A DNA stretch of 64,000 nucleotides, taken from positions 2,854,501 to 2,918,500 of the forward strand of contig OY540822.1 in assembly GCA_961205875.1 (NCBI GenBank), written 5' to 3'. The notes below the pieces were generated by a model, which made no database searches, was not told the origin of the DNA, and worked only from the letters and a program-made list of their open reading frames with translations. This DNA is from Sialis fuliginosa. Lineage: Eukaryota > Arthropoda > Insecta > Megaloptera > Sialidae. A program made the translations under genes and the position numbers. Within the stretch, counting starts at the first letter, position 1, and each line of letters opens with the position of its first letter. Of this stretch, positions 45,011 to 56,709 are shown one piece after another.

Positions 45011-45525
45011 TTTAAATTATTAAAAACAAATTTTTTCTCAAAAACCATTACAAAAAAACGGTTGAAATTTTCAGAAAAAAATTACTTTTTTGTAACCAAT
45101 CATAACCTTCAAATTTCGTTAGAAAAGACGCGGGGGCACTTTTTGCACGCTTACCCGGCTATACCCTTTAAATTCAATCCCATTGTTTTGGAACTGCTGT
45201 ATTCTTTCACTTTAACATTTACGCATGCGCGTCATATGTCAAACAAGGCAATGGGTGTGTTCCGTATAGGATATTTTTTTGTCAAATAAGGTTGGTAGAA
45301 GCGCGCGCACGATTTTTTACTTTTGTGTTCCACATCAGCTGTTCCATTCAAACAAGAAAAAGTTAGGGACTGTCTCCGTTGCCGGCGGCGGCAACGTGAA
45401 TATAATGTGAATCGTTGCCGGCACTCGGTCCGATTCGGTAGTACTCGGGATGGTAACGAAAATGTCAAAATACGCCATCTGTTGTATCAAATGCAAACTC
45501 AAACCGCATGCGTCTTAAATTTAAA

Positions 45526-45575
45526 AAAATACAAAAACCGGTTTTCGGTTTTTCATAAAGTGAAAAACCGGTTTT
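45526..45575. repeat. AAACCGGTTTT-rich segment, partner at 48284-48375
   Basis: AAAACCGGTTTTCGGTTTTT here and a cluster of ACCGGTTAACCGGTTTCGG at 48340-48370 are GC-richer than their surroundings and may be the two ends of one element (about 45530-48370) with degenerate ends. No target duplication was resolved. Confidence 0.4.
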
Positions 45576-46420
45576 TAGTCGGGGGGTCTAGGGCTAAGGG
45601 GGATGTGGCCCGGCGAGCAAATATAAAAGTCAGTGAATAGTATATTTACGTATTTAAATTATTAATTGAAAAAAAGCCAGGCCAAGAAAAAATTTCTTAT
45701 GGGGTCCGCCAACAATACCAATCTGGGGGTTCGTGATAGTATGTGGAGGCCATAATTGCAGCTATAGCAAATATATTTTGTATTGTAATACATTATATTA
45801 TATTGAAATAAATTATTTATTTATTTTCATCTCAAATGTGGAATTTACAATTCCCAATTTGAAATTGATTAGTCTAAATTTGAACTTGAAATTGTATAAT
45901 CTCCTTTATTAACATATTATTATACACTTCACGAATGACCCTCAAATTCCATTTACTCCGCTATAATATTTTTATTTACACATTGCGCGTTAGTTTATAG
46001 ATGTCACCCTTTTTTAATTTAAATAAATTCACAACATAAATACTTCATGAATAACAGTAAAAAAATAAAATTATTAGTCACTTAAGAAACAAAAAATATA
46101 TAGGGTAAACTATACAATGATTGGCACTTTAAGCTAAAACTCGATTTTGAAAGACGATATTTTTTTAGATAATCAGTATTACAGGTTAAATTATGGTGGA
46201 TACTGATTTGTAGAGATTAAGGAATATAATAAAACATTTATATTAATTATAAGTATCCAATTATAAAATATAATCCAAAAAGAACAAAAAATGGTAGAAA
46301 AGCACAATTATTGGCACACTTGGCATAGTAATTGACACTATAGGTATCAGTAATTGGCACTTAATATATTTCTATTAAAAATGAAGTTTTAGTAAACAAA
46401 ACATATATTTCATACTTATA

Positions 46421-46995
46421 AAATCACATTAAATGATATTAATTATAAAATACATATTAATAATAAACTTTTACCAAACAAAATGTTTTTTTTCCTTCTA
46501 AAATCACATTAATTAGCATTAATTATCAAAAACAAATTCATAATAAACTTTAAGCAAACAAAATATTTTTTTTACTTCTAAAATCACATTAAATGATATT
46601 AATAATAGTAAAATATATATTAATAATAAACTTTTAGGAAACAAAATATTTTTTTTACATCTAAAATCACATTAAATGATATTAATAAGGGGCCATCCAT
46701 AAATTACGTCACACGTTAAGGTGGGAAGGGGGTCGACGAAGTGTGACAAGGTGGAAGGGGTCCTAAATTTTGTGACATCACATTTCAAAATATAATATAC
46801 TAGCTTTTTGTAGACATTTTAAACATTTGAATAATTTTAAGGTGTAAAATTGCAAAATATGTGACGTTATATTAGGTAGGGGGGGGTCTCACAAATGTGA
46901 CCAGCTGTGACAAGGACGGGGGGAGGGGGTGTAAAAAAAACATGGCCCCTAATATAGTAATATATACATATTTAATAATAATACTTCTAAAATCA
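46421..46995. repeat. 80-bp AT-rich tandem repeat, interrupted by a MITE
   Basis: The marker AAATCACATTAAATGATATT or close variants starts at 46421, 46501, 46581 and 46664; a fifth, diverged copy follows the MITE near 46991. Period is 80-83 bp. Units contain AATAATAAACTTTT and AACAAAATATTTTTTTT. Confidence 0.75.
46689..46949. mobile_element. Harbinger-like MITE, 261 bp
   Basis: Ends GGGGCCATCCATAAATTACG and, inverted, ATGGCCCC; flanked by TAA at 46686-46688 and 46950-46952. A 3-bp TWA duplication with G-rich ends is typical of PIF/Harbinger. Inside are GACGTCA-like and TGTGACAAGG motifs at both ends (46728-46750 and 46897-46915). It sits in the 80-bp tandem array. Confidence 0.75.
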
Positions 46996-48369
46996 CAATA
47001 AATATTAATTATAAAAATATAAATATAATATAATATTGTTTAAATTCCAAAATTTTAACTATTTACATTCTCTTTGTCAGTCTTTCAATACGCAAATATC
47101 TGTCTTTACCCTCTCACATGGCTTTCTCAATTATTCCAATTCTTATAAATATAAAACATAATCGTTATTATAATTTTTGGTTTCTAATAGGGTGACCCTT
47201 TTTTAAGAAGGTAATGCGGGGCGGAATTTTTTGGTGAAGGGGGGGGGAAATAATTTTTTTGGGGGGGGGAGGTAATTTTTTTTTAACAATAATAAGTTTA
47301 TTACAATTAAAATATTTTTTAGTTAAAAAAATTATGAAATTAATTTTATAATGTTCATTAATAATTTTTCACTGGTCTATGCATTATTTGTCAAATAAAG
47401 TTTGAACACCATGTGTGGATGACCAATTTGAGATATTCACAAACATAACAAATATTTGTCACATCTACATCACCAATACGCATAACCATGTGAAGTGCCG
47501 CCTAGACGGTACTTTAGGCATGTTTTAAATTTTCTGAAATAAAGTTAGATTAGTTCTGAAAGTGATTATTAAATAAAAACGTTGAAAAGAAAACACAATA
47601 GAAATTAGACTATTAATTAGCAATTCAGAAACGTATAGTGACTTTATTTAAATTTTGATTATAATGATTGTCACCCTGCTCTGGGTATAGTTATTGTCAC
47701 TGCCAAGAATTAAAAAAAAAAATATTCTTTATAAAATAACTTCAAAATTCTATTTAGTTTCGATTATACAATTTTTTAGGCATTTAAAACAAATAATTAA
47801 TTTGGAAACATTTGTTTAGTGATTGGCATGAGTGCCAATAAATTAGTTTTTAATAAAAACAACAATATCAATTTTGGCATAGTAATATTAACGGTTATAT
47901 TGAATAAAATGCATAAAATACAGTTCAAAATGACATTTTAATTTATATCTAAGTAAATACAAAGCTCATTTTGCAAGTAGCATAAGAAAATAATAATTTA
48001 TAGAATGATAAAGTTTACTTACTTCTTAAGGAAATTTTAACAAATGTCAAGAAACACAGCACCACACTCACTCTCCGACTTTTTATATTTTATACGCCAA
48101 TATTGTCAACTGTAAAAATGTTTCTACTTGTTGATATTTAAACAGTAACTACATGAGTAAACAATGAAATATTTAAAAACGATATATATAGTTTGCAATT
48201 CTTATTATTTGTTAATAAAGTCAAAAGTGCCAATCACTACTGTAGTGCCAAAGTTAGTATAGTTTTATATATAATAGACTTTCGGTTTTTCGGGAAAACC
48301 CCGGTTTTACGGTTTTGGTAAATTTTAACAAAAAACCGGTTAACCGGTTTCGGTTAAAACCGGTTTGTA

Positions 48370-48470
48370 ACAGTAAATTGTTCATACGATAAATTGTTCG
48401 TTCGGTAAATTGTTTTACGATGAACTGTTGTATGATAAACTGCGTTTACGATAAATTGACCGGAACCCAT
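48370..48470. repeat. Degenerate 17-bp repeat, GATAAATTGTTC type
   Basis: TAAATTGTTCATACGATAAA, then about five more copies of a TACGATAAATTG-like unit, run up to 48463. Spacing varies (15-19 bp). Function unknown. Confidence 0.55.
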
Positions 48471-49010
48471 ATATAGTATATAGCAGGACTTGACCTGATA
48501 TGTATATTTTTGCTTCCTCGCAATATCGAAGATACGAGAAGCTATGTGATCGTTTCAGATTGAGACAAAAAAAAAGTTCAAAATTTTAAATTTCTTTATC
48601 CGTTTCACGTCAAGACAAACACTTTTCGTTCCATGTCTGTCTGTCTGTCCGTGTATCCGTCCGTCTGTCCCCTGAATCCTTGTCTCACGCATAACTCATG
48701 AACCACTGAATCGATATTATTGATACTTGGTCGGATGGTTGGGTTTGGTTTGAGGACGGTCCCATTTCAAAATCATCAAAATCGTGTGTAAGGGGGGGAG
48801 GTGACACCCCAAAATATTTATTTTTTTAAGATATCTCAAGAATGACACATGTTACGAGAAAATTTTATAGAATATTTTTTGTAGAGCATTAAATTTCCTA
48901 TAATATGGGTCTACTACGTTTGTTGTAAAATATTCCCTTACAAAGATTTATCTCAATTTATTTTAAAAATTCGCGTTTTGTTTTTCTAAATTGATATTTG
49001 ATTGGATATA

Positions 49011-49095
49011 TTAAATGTCATTTTGACGTTTTAAATGTCATTTTAGCGTTTTAAATGTCACTTTGACGTTTTAAATGTCATTTTGACATTTGCAT
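49011..49095. repeat. 20-bp tandem repeat, four units
   Basis: TTAAATGTCATTTTGACGTT-type units begin at exactly 49011, 49031, 49051 and 49071, with single-base changes. Each holds the imperfect palindrome GTCATTTTGAC. Confidence 0.85.
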
Positions 49096-49802
49096 AAATT
49101 AAGATTTAGATTGAAATTGTCAAAAAATTAAAAATATATGAAAAAATATTTAGGTGCGTTTTAAGAAAAATTTTGAACTAAGATTTTTTAGTAAAATTTG
49201 TATAAAAATTAAATGCCAAGCAATTTATCTGAACACTATCGGTTTTAGTGAATTTAGCACGAGGAAGCACTGTGCATTTACTTGGCAAATGTTTTTTATT
49301 AATTAAGAATAATTTTATTATTTGTGCAAAATAAAACAGTATAAATCAATAAATAATTTACTATCTTTGCGAATTGTGTCATATTTATTATACATTTTTA
49401 TTAAATATTTAACAAAAATAGAGAATCCGTAAAAAAATTCTTTATGTAGGTAAGGTAGGTATCATTTAAAACCTAAATTCAAAAATTTCATAATCTGTAA
49501 AGTCATCTAGCGGCAGAAAATCATACCAACTGCCGGCAACGATTCACGTTGCCGTCGCCGGCAACGGAGTCAGTCCCAAAAAGTTATTGTTGAAATTGTT
49601 TTATCAGCTGTTTCATACACAAGAGAAATGCCACAGAAACATGTAAAAAGTTTTTATTTTAATTGAAGTAAATTTAATGGTTAAATAATTTAAAAAATTA
49701 ATTATAGAAATGAAATGTCTATTTTTATAGACATCTTAGCTTCTTCATAAACAAAATGATATTATGTTCTTTTTCCATTGTGTCCATTAGATCTATAATA
49801 AC

Positions 49803-49943
49803 TAGGGTGACAATATAAAAAAAGACCATCAAAAATAGCAGGGGACGCAAATATGAAGATTAGGTTATTTAGGTGTCGACGAAAATAAAATAAAATATCT
49901 TTTTCATCTCAGAATTTACAAAAACTAAAATCTGGTCATCCTA
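49803..49943. mobile_element. hAT-type MITE, 141 bp (diverged)
   Basis: Ends TAGGGTGACAA and TCTGGTCATCCTA are flanked by ATAATAAC (49795-49802) and ATGATAAC (49944-49951), 7 of 8 matching. It shares its inner CAAAAATAG..ACGCAAA and ACTAAAATCTGGTCA with the element at 52272-52486, so it is an older member of that family. Confidence 0.75.
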
Positions 49944-50567
49944 ATGATAACGTATAACAATATCAACAATAACTTTTTCTTGTTTGAATGTAACAGCTGA
50001 TGTGGAACACAAAAGTAAAAAATCGTGCGCGCGCTTCTACCAACCTTATTTGACAAAAAAAATCCTATACGGAACACACCCAATATGTAGTTATCTAAAC
50101 ATTTAATTTAAACTAAAATTATACACCTTAACCACAATAAAACAATGTCACTCGACACGTGTTTCGACTTCACAAGAAGTTCTCATCAGGAGCCTAACAA
50201 TTCCAGACATTTAACCTTTATTTACTGTAAAATTATTCTAATCACTCATAAATATTGTCTTTCATTACCTGGTGTTCTTGCTTATAATATATTGAAAATT
50301 CGTCATAAATTTCAACATCTTGCAGACGATCGGTTTCATCAATTTCTTCTTTTATGTCTTCTTGTTTCACGTGAAACATTTTTATACACTTAGGTCCAAT
50401 CTTACAATATACATAAATTAAATAACTATTAACTGTAACTCTGGATTACGTCGAGAACTCTTAGAAAGTATTAAACACAATCACTACAACGGGAGTTAGC
50501 TATATTAGTTGTCAAACATCACACGCTAATCGTTTGTACCAACTGCATTATTACATTGATTATATTA

Positions 50568-50628
50568 CCACTGAGCTGTTGGAAAAGGAGCAATCCAGCC
50601 GACCAGAAATGCATCTCATCATCATCAT
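50568..50628 (+). mobile_element. Tiny 5'-truncated retroposon with 13-bp target duplication
   Basis: The 61-bp insert holds GAGCTGTTGGAAAAGG and ends in ATC units. It is flanked by ATTGATTATATTA at 50555-50567 and 50629-50641, a perfect 13-bp direct repeat as made by target-primed reverse transcription. Its core is shared with the larger insertion at 56710-56937. Confidence 0.8.
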
Positions 50629-50914
50629 ATTGATTATATTATACTTTTCGCGCATGCGCATTTTCTCCGTTCAGTGGCTGTATGTATGAACTAGGGCAGT
50701 GATACTCAACATTTTTAATCGTTTTATTTTATTTTATCTTATTGATTTTTTCCTACGCTGATGATTGCAATTCCTTATACAAATATGGTACTTGTCTACT
50801 ATATCCACATGTTTATTTTTGTATATTAATAAGTAGGAATTTTATATAGAAAAACATGTTGATGCTCTAATAATATACATGTTAACTGTTCTTATTTAGG
50901 ATTGATTAGTTTCT

Positions 50915-50940
50915 GTTAGGTTAGGTTAAGTTAGGTTACT
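50915..50940 (+). repeat. TTAGG-type telomere-like run
   Basis: GTTAGGTTAGGTTAAGTTAG followed by GTTA is four TTAGG-like units with one change. (TTAGG)n is the usual insect telomere repeat; here it is only a short interstitial run, and similar runs also occur elsewhere in insect DNA. Confidence 0.55.
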
Positions 50941-51133
50941 CTAATCTAAAATTATATCAATGACTTTTGAATAACTTGTAATCAAAACTAATATAAGTAT
51001 CAGTATTAGTGATGTAACGAATATTCGCATTCGCAAGAAAAAGTGCGAATATTTTTGCGAATATTACTTCTTTTTGTAATAAAAAATATTTTTTTATCTA
51101 TTATATTAAATAATTATTTTTTATTATATTATA

Positions 51134-52021
51134 CAGGGTGGGGCATTTAAAGTGTTACAGATGGTTATCTCAGAACCATCGCATATTTGAAAAAAATGTT
51201 TCAACCAAAAAATGTTTGGTTGTAATCGAATAGTAATATTTATTTGCTATTTTTACGTAGCCTTCAAGGATATTTGAAGGTCAACATTATTTTTTTAAAT
51301 AGGAACCTATAGTTTTTATTTAGTAATCTTATTCTACGTGAAAAAACACGAATCTTTCATTGAAAACTTTTTTTTGAACAACCCAAGTTTTCCAAGGTAT
51401 CTAACAAAATAATTCGAGATTTTGAACTTTCAAGAATTTTTTACTCAGAAACCACAAACTTTAGAAAAAATGTACAGAATACACAAAATATTTATTTTGG
51501 TCTAATAAAGCGTGCAGAATTATTTTAAAAATTTCAAAAACTTTTTAAAATTTTTAAAACATTTTCTATTTATTTTATTTTAGCAAAAACAAAAAAAGTA
51601 CGAAATGTTAAAAAAATTATAAAATAATTCTCTAAGTTTTATTAGATCAAAATAAATATTTTTTGTATCTTGTACTTTTTTTCTAAAGTTTATGGTTTCT
51701 GAGTAAAAAATTCGTGAATATTCAAAATCTCGAATTATTTTGTTAGATACCTTGGAAAACTTGGGTTGTTCAAAAAAAAGTTTTCAATGAAAGATTCGTA
51801 TCTTTTCACGTAAAATAAGATTACTAAATAAAAACTATAGGTTCCTATTTAAAAAAATAATGTTGACCTTCAAATATCCTTGAAGGCTCGGTAAAAATAG
51901 CAAATAAATATTACTATTCGATTACCCCCTTACAACCAAACATTTTTTGGTTGAAACATTTTTTTCAAATATGCGATGGTTCTGAGATAACCATCTGTAA
52001 CACTTTAAATGCCCCACCCTA
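51134..52021. mobile_element. 888-bp TA-flanked palindrome
   Basis: CAGGGTGGGGCATTTAAAGT at 51134 is mirrored by ACTTTAAATGCCCCACCCTA ending at 52021, with TA on both sides. Arms of about 430 bp match closely to a short centre near 51578. Non-coding. Confidence 0.85.
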
Positions 52022-52271
52022 TATATTATTATTATTTTTATTTATTATAAATTATAAGTTGTATAATATTTAATTTGTTTATTAAATATCCCTAAAAACA
52101 TTTATTTCCATAAAAGTAATTATTCCTAGCTGGCTGTATATTGTATAATATGCAACATTAATGCCCGATATTATACAGAAATTGCATGGGTGCAAATTTG
52201 CTCTCAGCTAACGCTATCTGCTGGGTGTTAAATTGTTATGAAATTGTTCGATCTTTTAAAGCAGTGGTAAT

Positions 52272-52486
52272 TAGGGTGACCAGGTCTCAGGTTTTGACCC
52301 GGAGTCTCAGGGTTTGCATACTGAATCTCCGGGCTCAGGGTTTGGGTGCAATTTATCTGGGTTTTTTCAAAAAATGAAGACGACTAAAAAAAAAAGGTAG
52401 TCAAAAATAGAGTAGGAGGCGCAAAAGTGCAGATGAGGTCTTCATTTACATGTCAGGTTTACTAAAACTAAAATCTGGTCACCCTA
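52272..52486. mobile_element. hAT-type MITE, 215 bp
   Basis: Ends TAGGGTGACCAGGT and ATCTGGTCACCCTA with a perfect 8-bp duplication GTGGTAAT (52264-52271 and 52487-52494). The start holds GACCCGGAGTCTCAGGGTTT units in near-tandem. Relatives: 49803-49943 and the partial copy at 55795. Confidence 0.9.
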
Positions 52487-52906
52487 GTGGTAATAAATGT
52501 ATAATAATGTAAACGCTATGCATTTTATGAGGTACACTTGGCAGCACTTATTTTAAGTCGCTGATTTCTACTTAATACGCATGAATTATGTTTTTCGTTG
52601 AGAAAATATCCTTTTTAAAAAAATCTTTATTTGTTATAATTCTATACAATGCTTATAGCTAGATGGTATGCTTGAGAATAAGTCTTATAGAAGAGGATAA
52701 CAGTTTGCATGATTTTACTCCGTCATCATTTTCTATAATTCTCTGAATGTAATATAATACGTTTATACGCCGGATAAGGCGATGATAAAAATGTGTTAAA
52801 TTCCTAAGTGTTATACATATGATTAAATAGTTATTCATAATTAAATTAAGTACAATACAATATAATATCTTAACTATTGGTTATTGAAATAAATATTTAT
52901 CTTATA

Positions 52907-55389
52907 CACTGCTTGTCACAATTAGTGGGACACTTTTTCAGTGTAATACAGTTTTGGTAAAAATTGTCATATTAATATGAAAATTCATAAAAATCATTAA
53001 TGTGGTGTTGTTTCAAAGTCCAAAGAGTGAAAACTTTGTGCGTTCATCGATAGCGGATGAACAACCCTTGGAGGGGTGAAAAATGGAAAGTGGCAATTTC
53101 AAGTAGTGAAAAAAAAGTTTTAAAACTGTTTATTCCAAGATAATGATAAATATCATATTAATTTTTATATGTAGAACTTATTTGAACCCTAAAGATATAA
53201 ATTATTTTTTTAAATCAATATTTAATTCTATTTACCACCTGTTATCATCCCCTAAATTTAGGTTATTAGAAATATAGGAAAATATGAAAGAAATTTTAAA
53301 AATCTTCAAGGGTTGTTAGAAATAATCATAATAAATATAAATTTACAATTTCAATAAAATCCAGTAATTTTCAACCACTTTTCTACCCTTTAATATTCAA
53401 CCCCCTGTGTATTACAATTAATTCGAACAACGTAGGTAAAGATAAATTTTTGAAATTTACAAAATAGGTAGTAAACTGTATATACAACGGTACTGTATGT
53501 TAAAAAACACAAATAAATTATAAGGGTAGGCATCAACCCTTAAATACTAATCCGCCCCAAATAGTACGGTACAATATTAAATTTAAGTGTGATTTTATAA
53601 GAAATCAATTAATGCTCTTATTTGAAGATTTTTGTGAAAATTTTGTGCATCACAATTCACCCCTACGGATGTAACTACCCTAAATTAAAAAAATTTACAC
53701 TTTTTTTAAAACATCGTATTGAAAAATTCAGTGGAATTTTTTTGTCATCCTTTCATAATATAAAAGGCCGACATTTGATCTTTCTACACCGGTAAAATTA
53801 AAACAATACACTATCAGGAACTACCCTTAAATTCTTATTTCTTAAAAATAAAATAAATTTTATTTCAATTAATATTGAAAATATAGGTATCTATGGAAAT
53901 TAATGAACAATTTACAAGTTTTTCGTATGTTTGGCTCAAATTAATTCAATCGTTTTGAGCCGTTTCTGATAATGTATTGGTTTAGTTTTACCGGTGACGA
54001 AAGAACAAATGTCGGACTTTTATATTACGAAAGGATGAAAAAAAAATACCACGGACTGTCTAGATATCATATTTAAAAAAATGTGTATATTTTTTAAATT
54101 GAGGGTACCTATATCCATAGGGGTGAATTGTGGTGCACAAAATTTTCAAAAAAATTGTTAAATAACAGCTTTAATTGATTTTTCATAAAATCGCAATTGA
54201 ATTCAATTTACAACCCTATTATCGGGGGTGATTTAGTTTTTAAGGGTTGATGACTACCCTTATAACTTATTTATGTTTTTTAACATACAATTCTGTTGTA
54301 TACACAGTTTACTACACATTTAGTAAATTTCAACGTCTCAGAATGATTGAATTAATTTTAGCGAAACTTATGAAATACTCGTAAATTGTCCATTAATTTC
54401 CATAGATACCTATATTTTCAATATTAATTGAAATAAAATTTATTTTATTTTTAAGAATTAAGAATTTAAGGATAGTTCCTGATAGTGTATTGTTTTAATT
54501 TTACCGGTGTAGAAAGATCAAATGTCGGCCTTTTATATTACGAAGGGATGACAAAAAAATTCTACTGAATTTTTAGATACGATGTTTTAAAAAAAGTGTA
54601 TATTTTTTAAATTTAGGGTAGCTACATCCGTAGGGGTGAATTGTGGTGCACAAAATTTTCACAAAAATCTTCAAATAAGAGCATTAATTGATTTCTTATA
54701 AAATCACACTTAAATTTAATATTGTACCGTACTATTTGGGGCGGATTAGTATTTAAGGGTTGATGCCTACCCTTATAATTTATTTGTGTTTTTTAACATA
54801 CAGTACCGTTGTATATACAGTTTACTACCTATTTTGTAAATTTCAAAAATTTATCTTTACCTACGTTGTTCGAATTAATTGTAATACACAGGGGGTTGAA
54901 TATTAAAGGGTAGAAAAGTGGTTGAAAATTACTGGATTTTATTGAAATTGTAAATTTATATTTATTATGATTATTTCTAACAACCCTTGAAGATTTTTAA
55001 AATTTCTTTCATATTTTCCTATATTTCTAATAACCTAAATTTAGGGGATGATAACAGGTGGTAAATAGAATTAAATATTGATTTAAAAAAATAATTTATA
55101 CCTTTAGGGTTCAAATAAGTTCTACGTATAAAAATTAATATGAATTTTATCATTATCTTGGAATAAACAGTTTTTAATCTTTTTTTTCAATACTTGAAAT
55201 TGGCACTTTCCATTTTTCACCCCTCCAAGGGTTGTACACCCGCTATCGATGAACGCACAAAGTTTTCACTCTTTGGGCTTTGAAACAACACCACACTAAT
55301 GATTTTTATGAATTTTCATATTAATATGACAATTTTTACCAAAACTGTGTTACACTGAAAAAGTGTCCCACTAATTGTGACAAGCAGTG
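52907..55389. mobile_element. 2483-bp TA-flanked palindrome with an extra internal copy
   Basis: CACTGCTTGTCACAATTAGT at 52907 is mirrored at the right end (ACAAGCAGTG to 55389), with TA on both sides. Arms of about 1 kb pair (52907-53945 with 54345-55389). The loop holds a third, shorter copy of right-arm sequence in direct orientation (about 53950-54335 resembles 54490-54850; GGTGAATTGTGGTGCACAAA at 54121 and 54635). No transposase was seen. The ends look Tc1/mariner-like. Confidence 0.82.
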
Positions 55390-55794
55390 TATAATAGATA
55401 GTTCATTTCATGACTCATGCTTTAAAGTCATTATATGTACGATTTCATTGACTACATCTTGTAAGTGGTTGTCATTAACATTTAATAGTAGATAGCGTTA
55501 GCTGGAAGCAAATTTGCTATCATGCAAATTTGCACCCATGCAATTTCTTTATAATACCGGGCATAAAACTATTAAAAAAAAGTCAATATTCGCATTCGCA
55601 TTCGCGAATGTTAAAAATCATACATTCGTATGTATTAATAGTACATCAGTATTAATAATAAAGTATTTTTACGTACAATTTATATTATACAACAATATTA
55701 ATATCAGTTCTGAAATACGACAATTAATTTTTAATTCGAGTTTCATACCATTTTCTGCTCTTGATGCATAGACATAAAGAATGGACCACGCATC

Positions 55795-55955
55795 TAGGGT
55801 GACCAGGTCTCCGGTTTTGACCCGGAGTCTCAGGGTTTGCACACTGCATCTCCGGGCTCAGGGTTTAGGTGCAATTTCTCCGGGTTTTGCAAAAAATGAT
55901 GACGGCTAAAAAAAAGGTCGTCAAAAATAGAGCAGGGTACATAACAGTGCAGATT
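55795..55955 (+). mobile_element. Partial copy of the 52272-52486 MITE
   Basis: TAGGGTGACCAGGTCTCCGG, then GACCCGGAGTCTCAGGGTTT and the following about 120 bp match the start of the 215-bp MITE; the other end and target duplication are lost. Confidence 0.7.
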
Positions 55956-56695
55956 ATGGTAACAAATTTTATGAAAATAAAAATAAAAAGAATAAAATAA
56001 AATTAAAAAAGATAAGATAAACATAATAACACTAAGAAGGCCCAAATGGGACAGGCAAGGGGACTCACATTAAAAAAGCACCCCAAAATAAACACAACTG
56101 TTCCGTCCACGCCGTTGTTTCTGGGTAATGCTAAATGTAGTTTAAAAAAAAATTTAATAAAAAAAGTTCATAATTTCTCCTTTTTAAAGAAAAATAAAAA
56201 ATAAAATTTAATTAACATTCAACGAAACTAGAGCACTTTTAATAAACACTTTGCACTCCGTTGGCGCCGCGCTGTCATGGCGACATAGGAAACATTCTAA
56301 CAAATCCAATGGCGCCACAGCGGCGACATAAACAATAGGATTACATTTTATTGTTTAATAAATTAAAGGGTCCTTTTATTTAACCTAGTTTTTTGTACCT
56401 ACTGTAAAATTAGAAAAATCTCGCTAACACTACTTTGCCTTGTAGGGGACGATATGTCAATTGCGATATCCAACTTTTATCTTAACCTAAACAATTTTAA
56501 CACTGATTATTCAATAATTATATACCTGTTGTTCTTGTTTATAATTTATTGCAAATTCATCATAAATATCAATATCTTGCAGAAGCTCGATTTCTTCTTT
56601 TATATCTTGTATATTTTCTTGAAACATTATAAATAGTATTTTGATATTCGCATTCAGCAGTTACGGAACTGTAAAATATGTTTCCATTGTTAATT
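55956..56695. other. No recognised gene
   Basis: AT-rich, with a GC-richer patch at 56250-56330 (GTTGGCGCCGCGCTGTCATG) whose partner CCAATGGCGCCACAGCGGCG is inverted about 50 bp away, forming a local imperfect hairpin. Confidence 0.35.
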
Positions 56696-56709
56696 AAACA
56701 AGATAATAA

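Larger units (their letters stand above)
46098..48275. mobile_element. Probable element with scattered ATTGGCACTT motifs
   Basis: Near both ends are AAACTATAC..TGATTGGCACTTT (46107 on) and its complement (AAAGTGCCAATCACT..GTATAGTTT, 48224 to about 48266). Between them the ATTGGCAC motif recurs at 46305, 46352, 47668, 47695, 47820 and 47833 in both orientations, mostly within 300-600 bp of an end. Such subterminal repeats are known as transposase-binding sites in several superfamilies. No transposase is seen. Confidence 0.5.
45253..50081. mobile_element. 4.8-kb element with 113-bp inverted repeats
   Basis: GGGTGTGTTCCGTATAGGAT at 45253 and ATCCTATACGGAACACACCC ending at 50081 start inverted repeats that match for about 113 bp, through GAAGCGCGCGCACGATTTTT. 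Possible 3-bp duplication AAT (45250-45252 and 50082-50084). Inside each end lies CGTTGCCGGC-type sequence (45378-45425 and 49530-49570), again inverted. No transposase was recognised; the middle is filled with smaller elements. The superfamily is not determined. Confidence 0.7.
51007..55644. mobile_element. hAT-like element holding three other insertions
   Basis: The left end TAGTGATGTAACGAATATTC and a degenerate right end (CATTCGTATGTATTAATAGTAC) are flanked by a perfect 8-bp duplication ATCAGTAT (50999-51006 and 55645-55652). Subterminal GAATATTCGCATTCG clusters occur at both sides (51018-51066 and 55588-55613). A further inverted pair lies inside (52162-52216 with 55488-55563, ATTGCATGGGTGCAAATTTG). 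Nothing codes for a transposase. Contents: 51134-52021, 52272-52486 and 52907-55389. Confidence 0.6.

Noticed and set aside
46421-46690. CRISPR array
   Set aside because: Units are continuous 80-bp tandem repeats without unique spacers, in eukaryotic DNA.
50915-50940. True telomere
   Set aside because: Only about four TTAGG-like units, one imperfect, with ordinary sequence on both sides.
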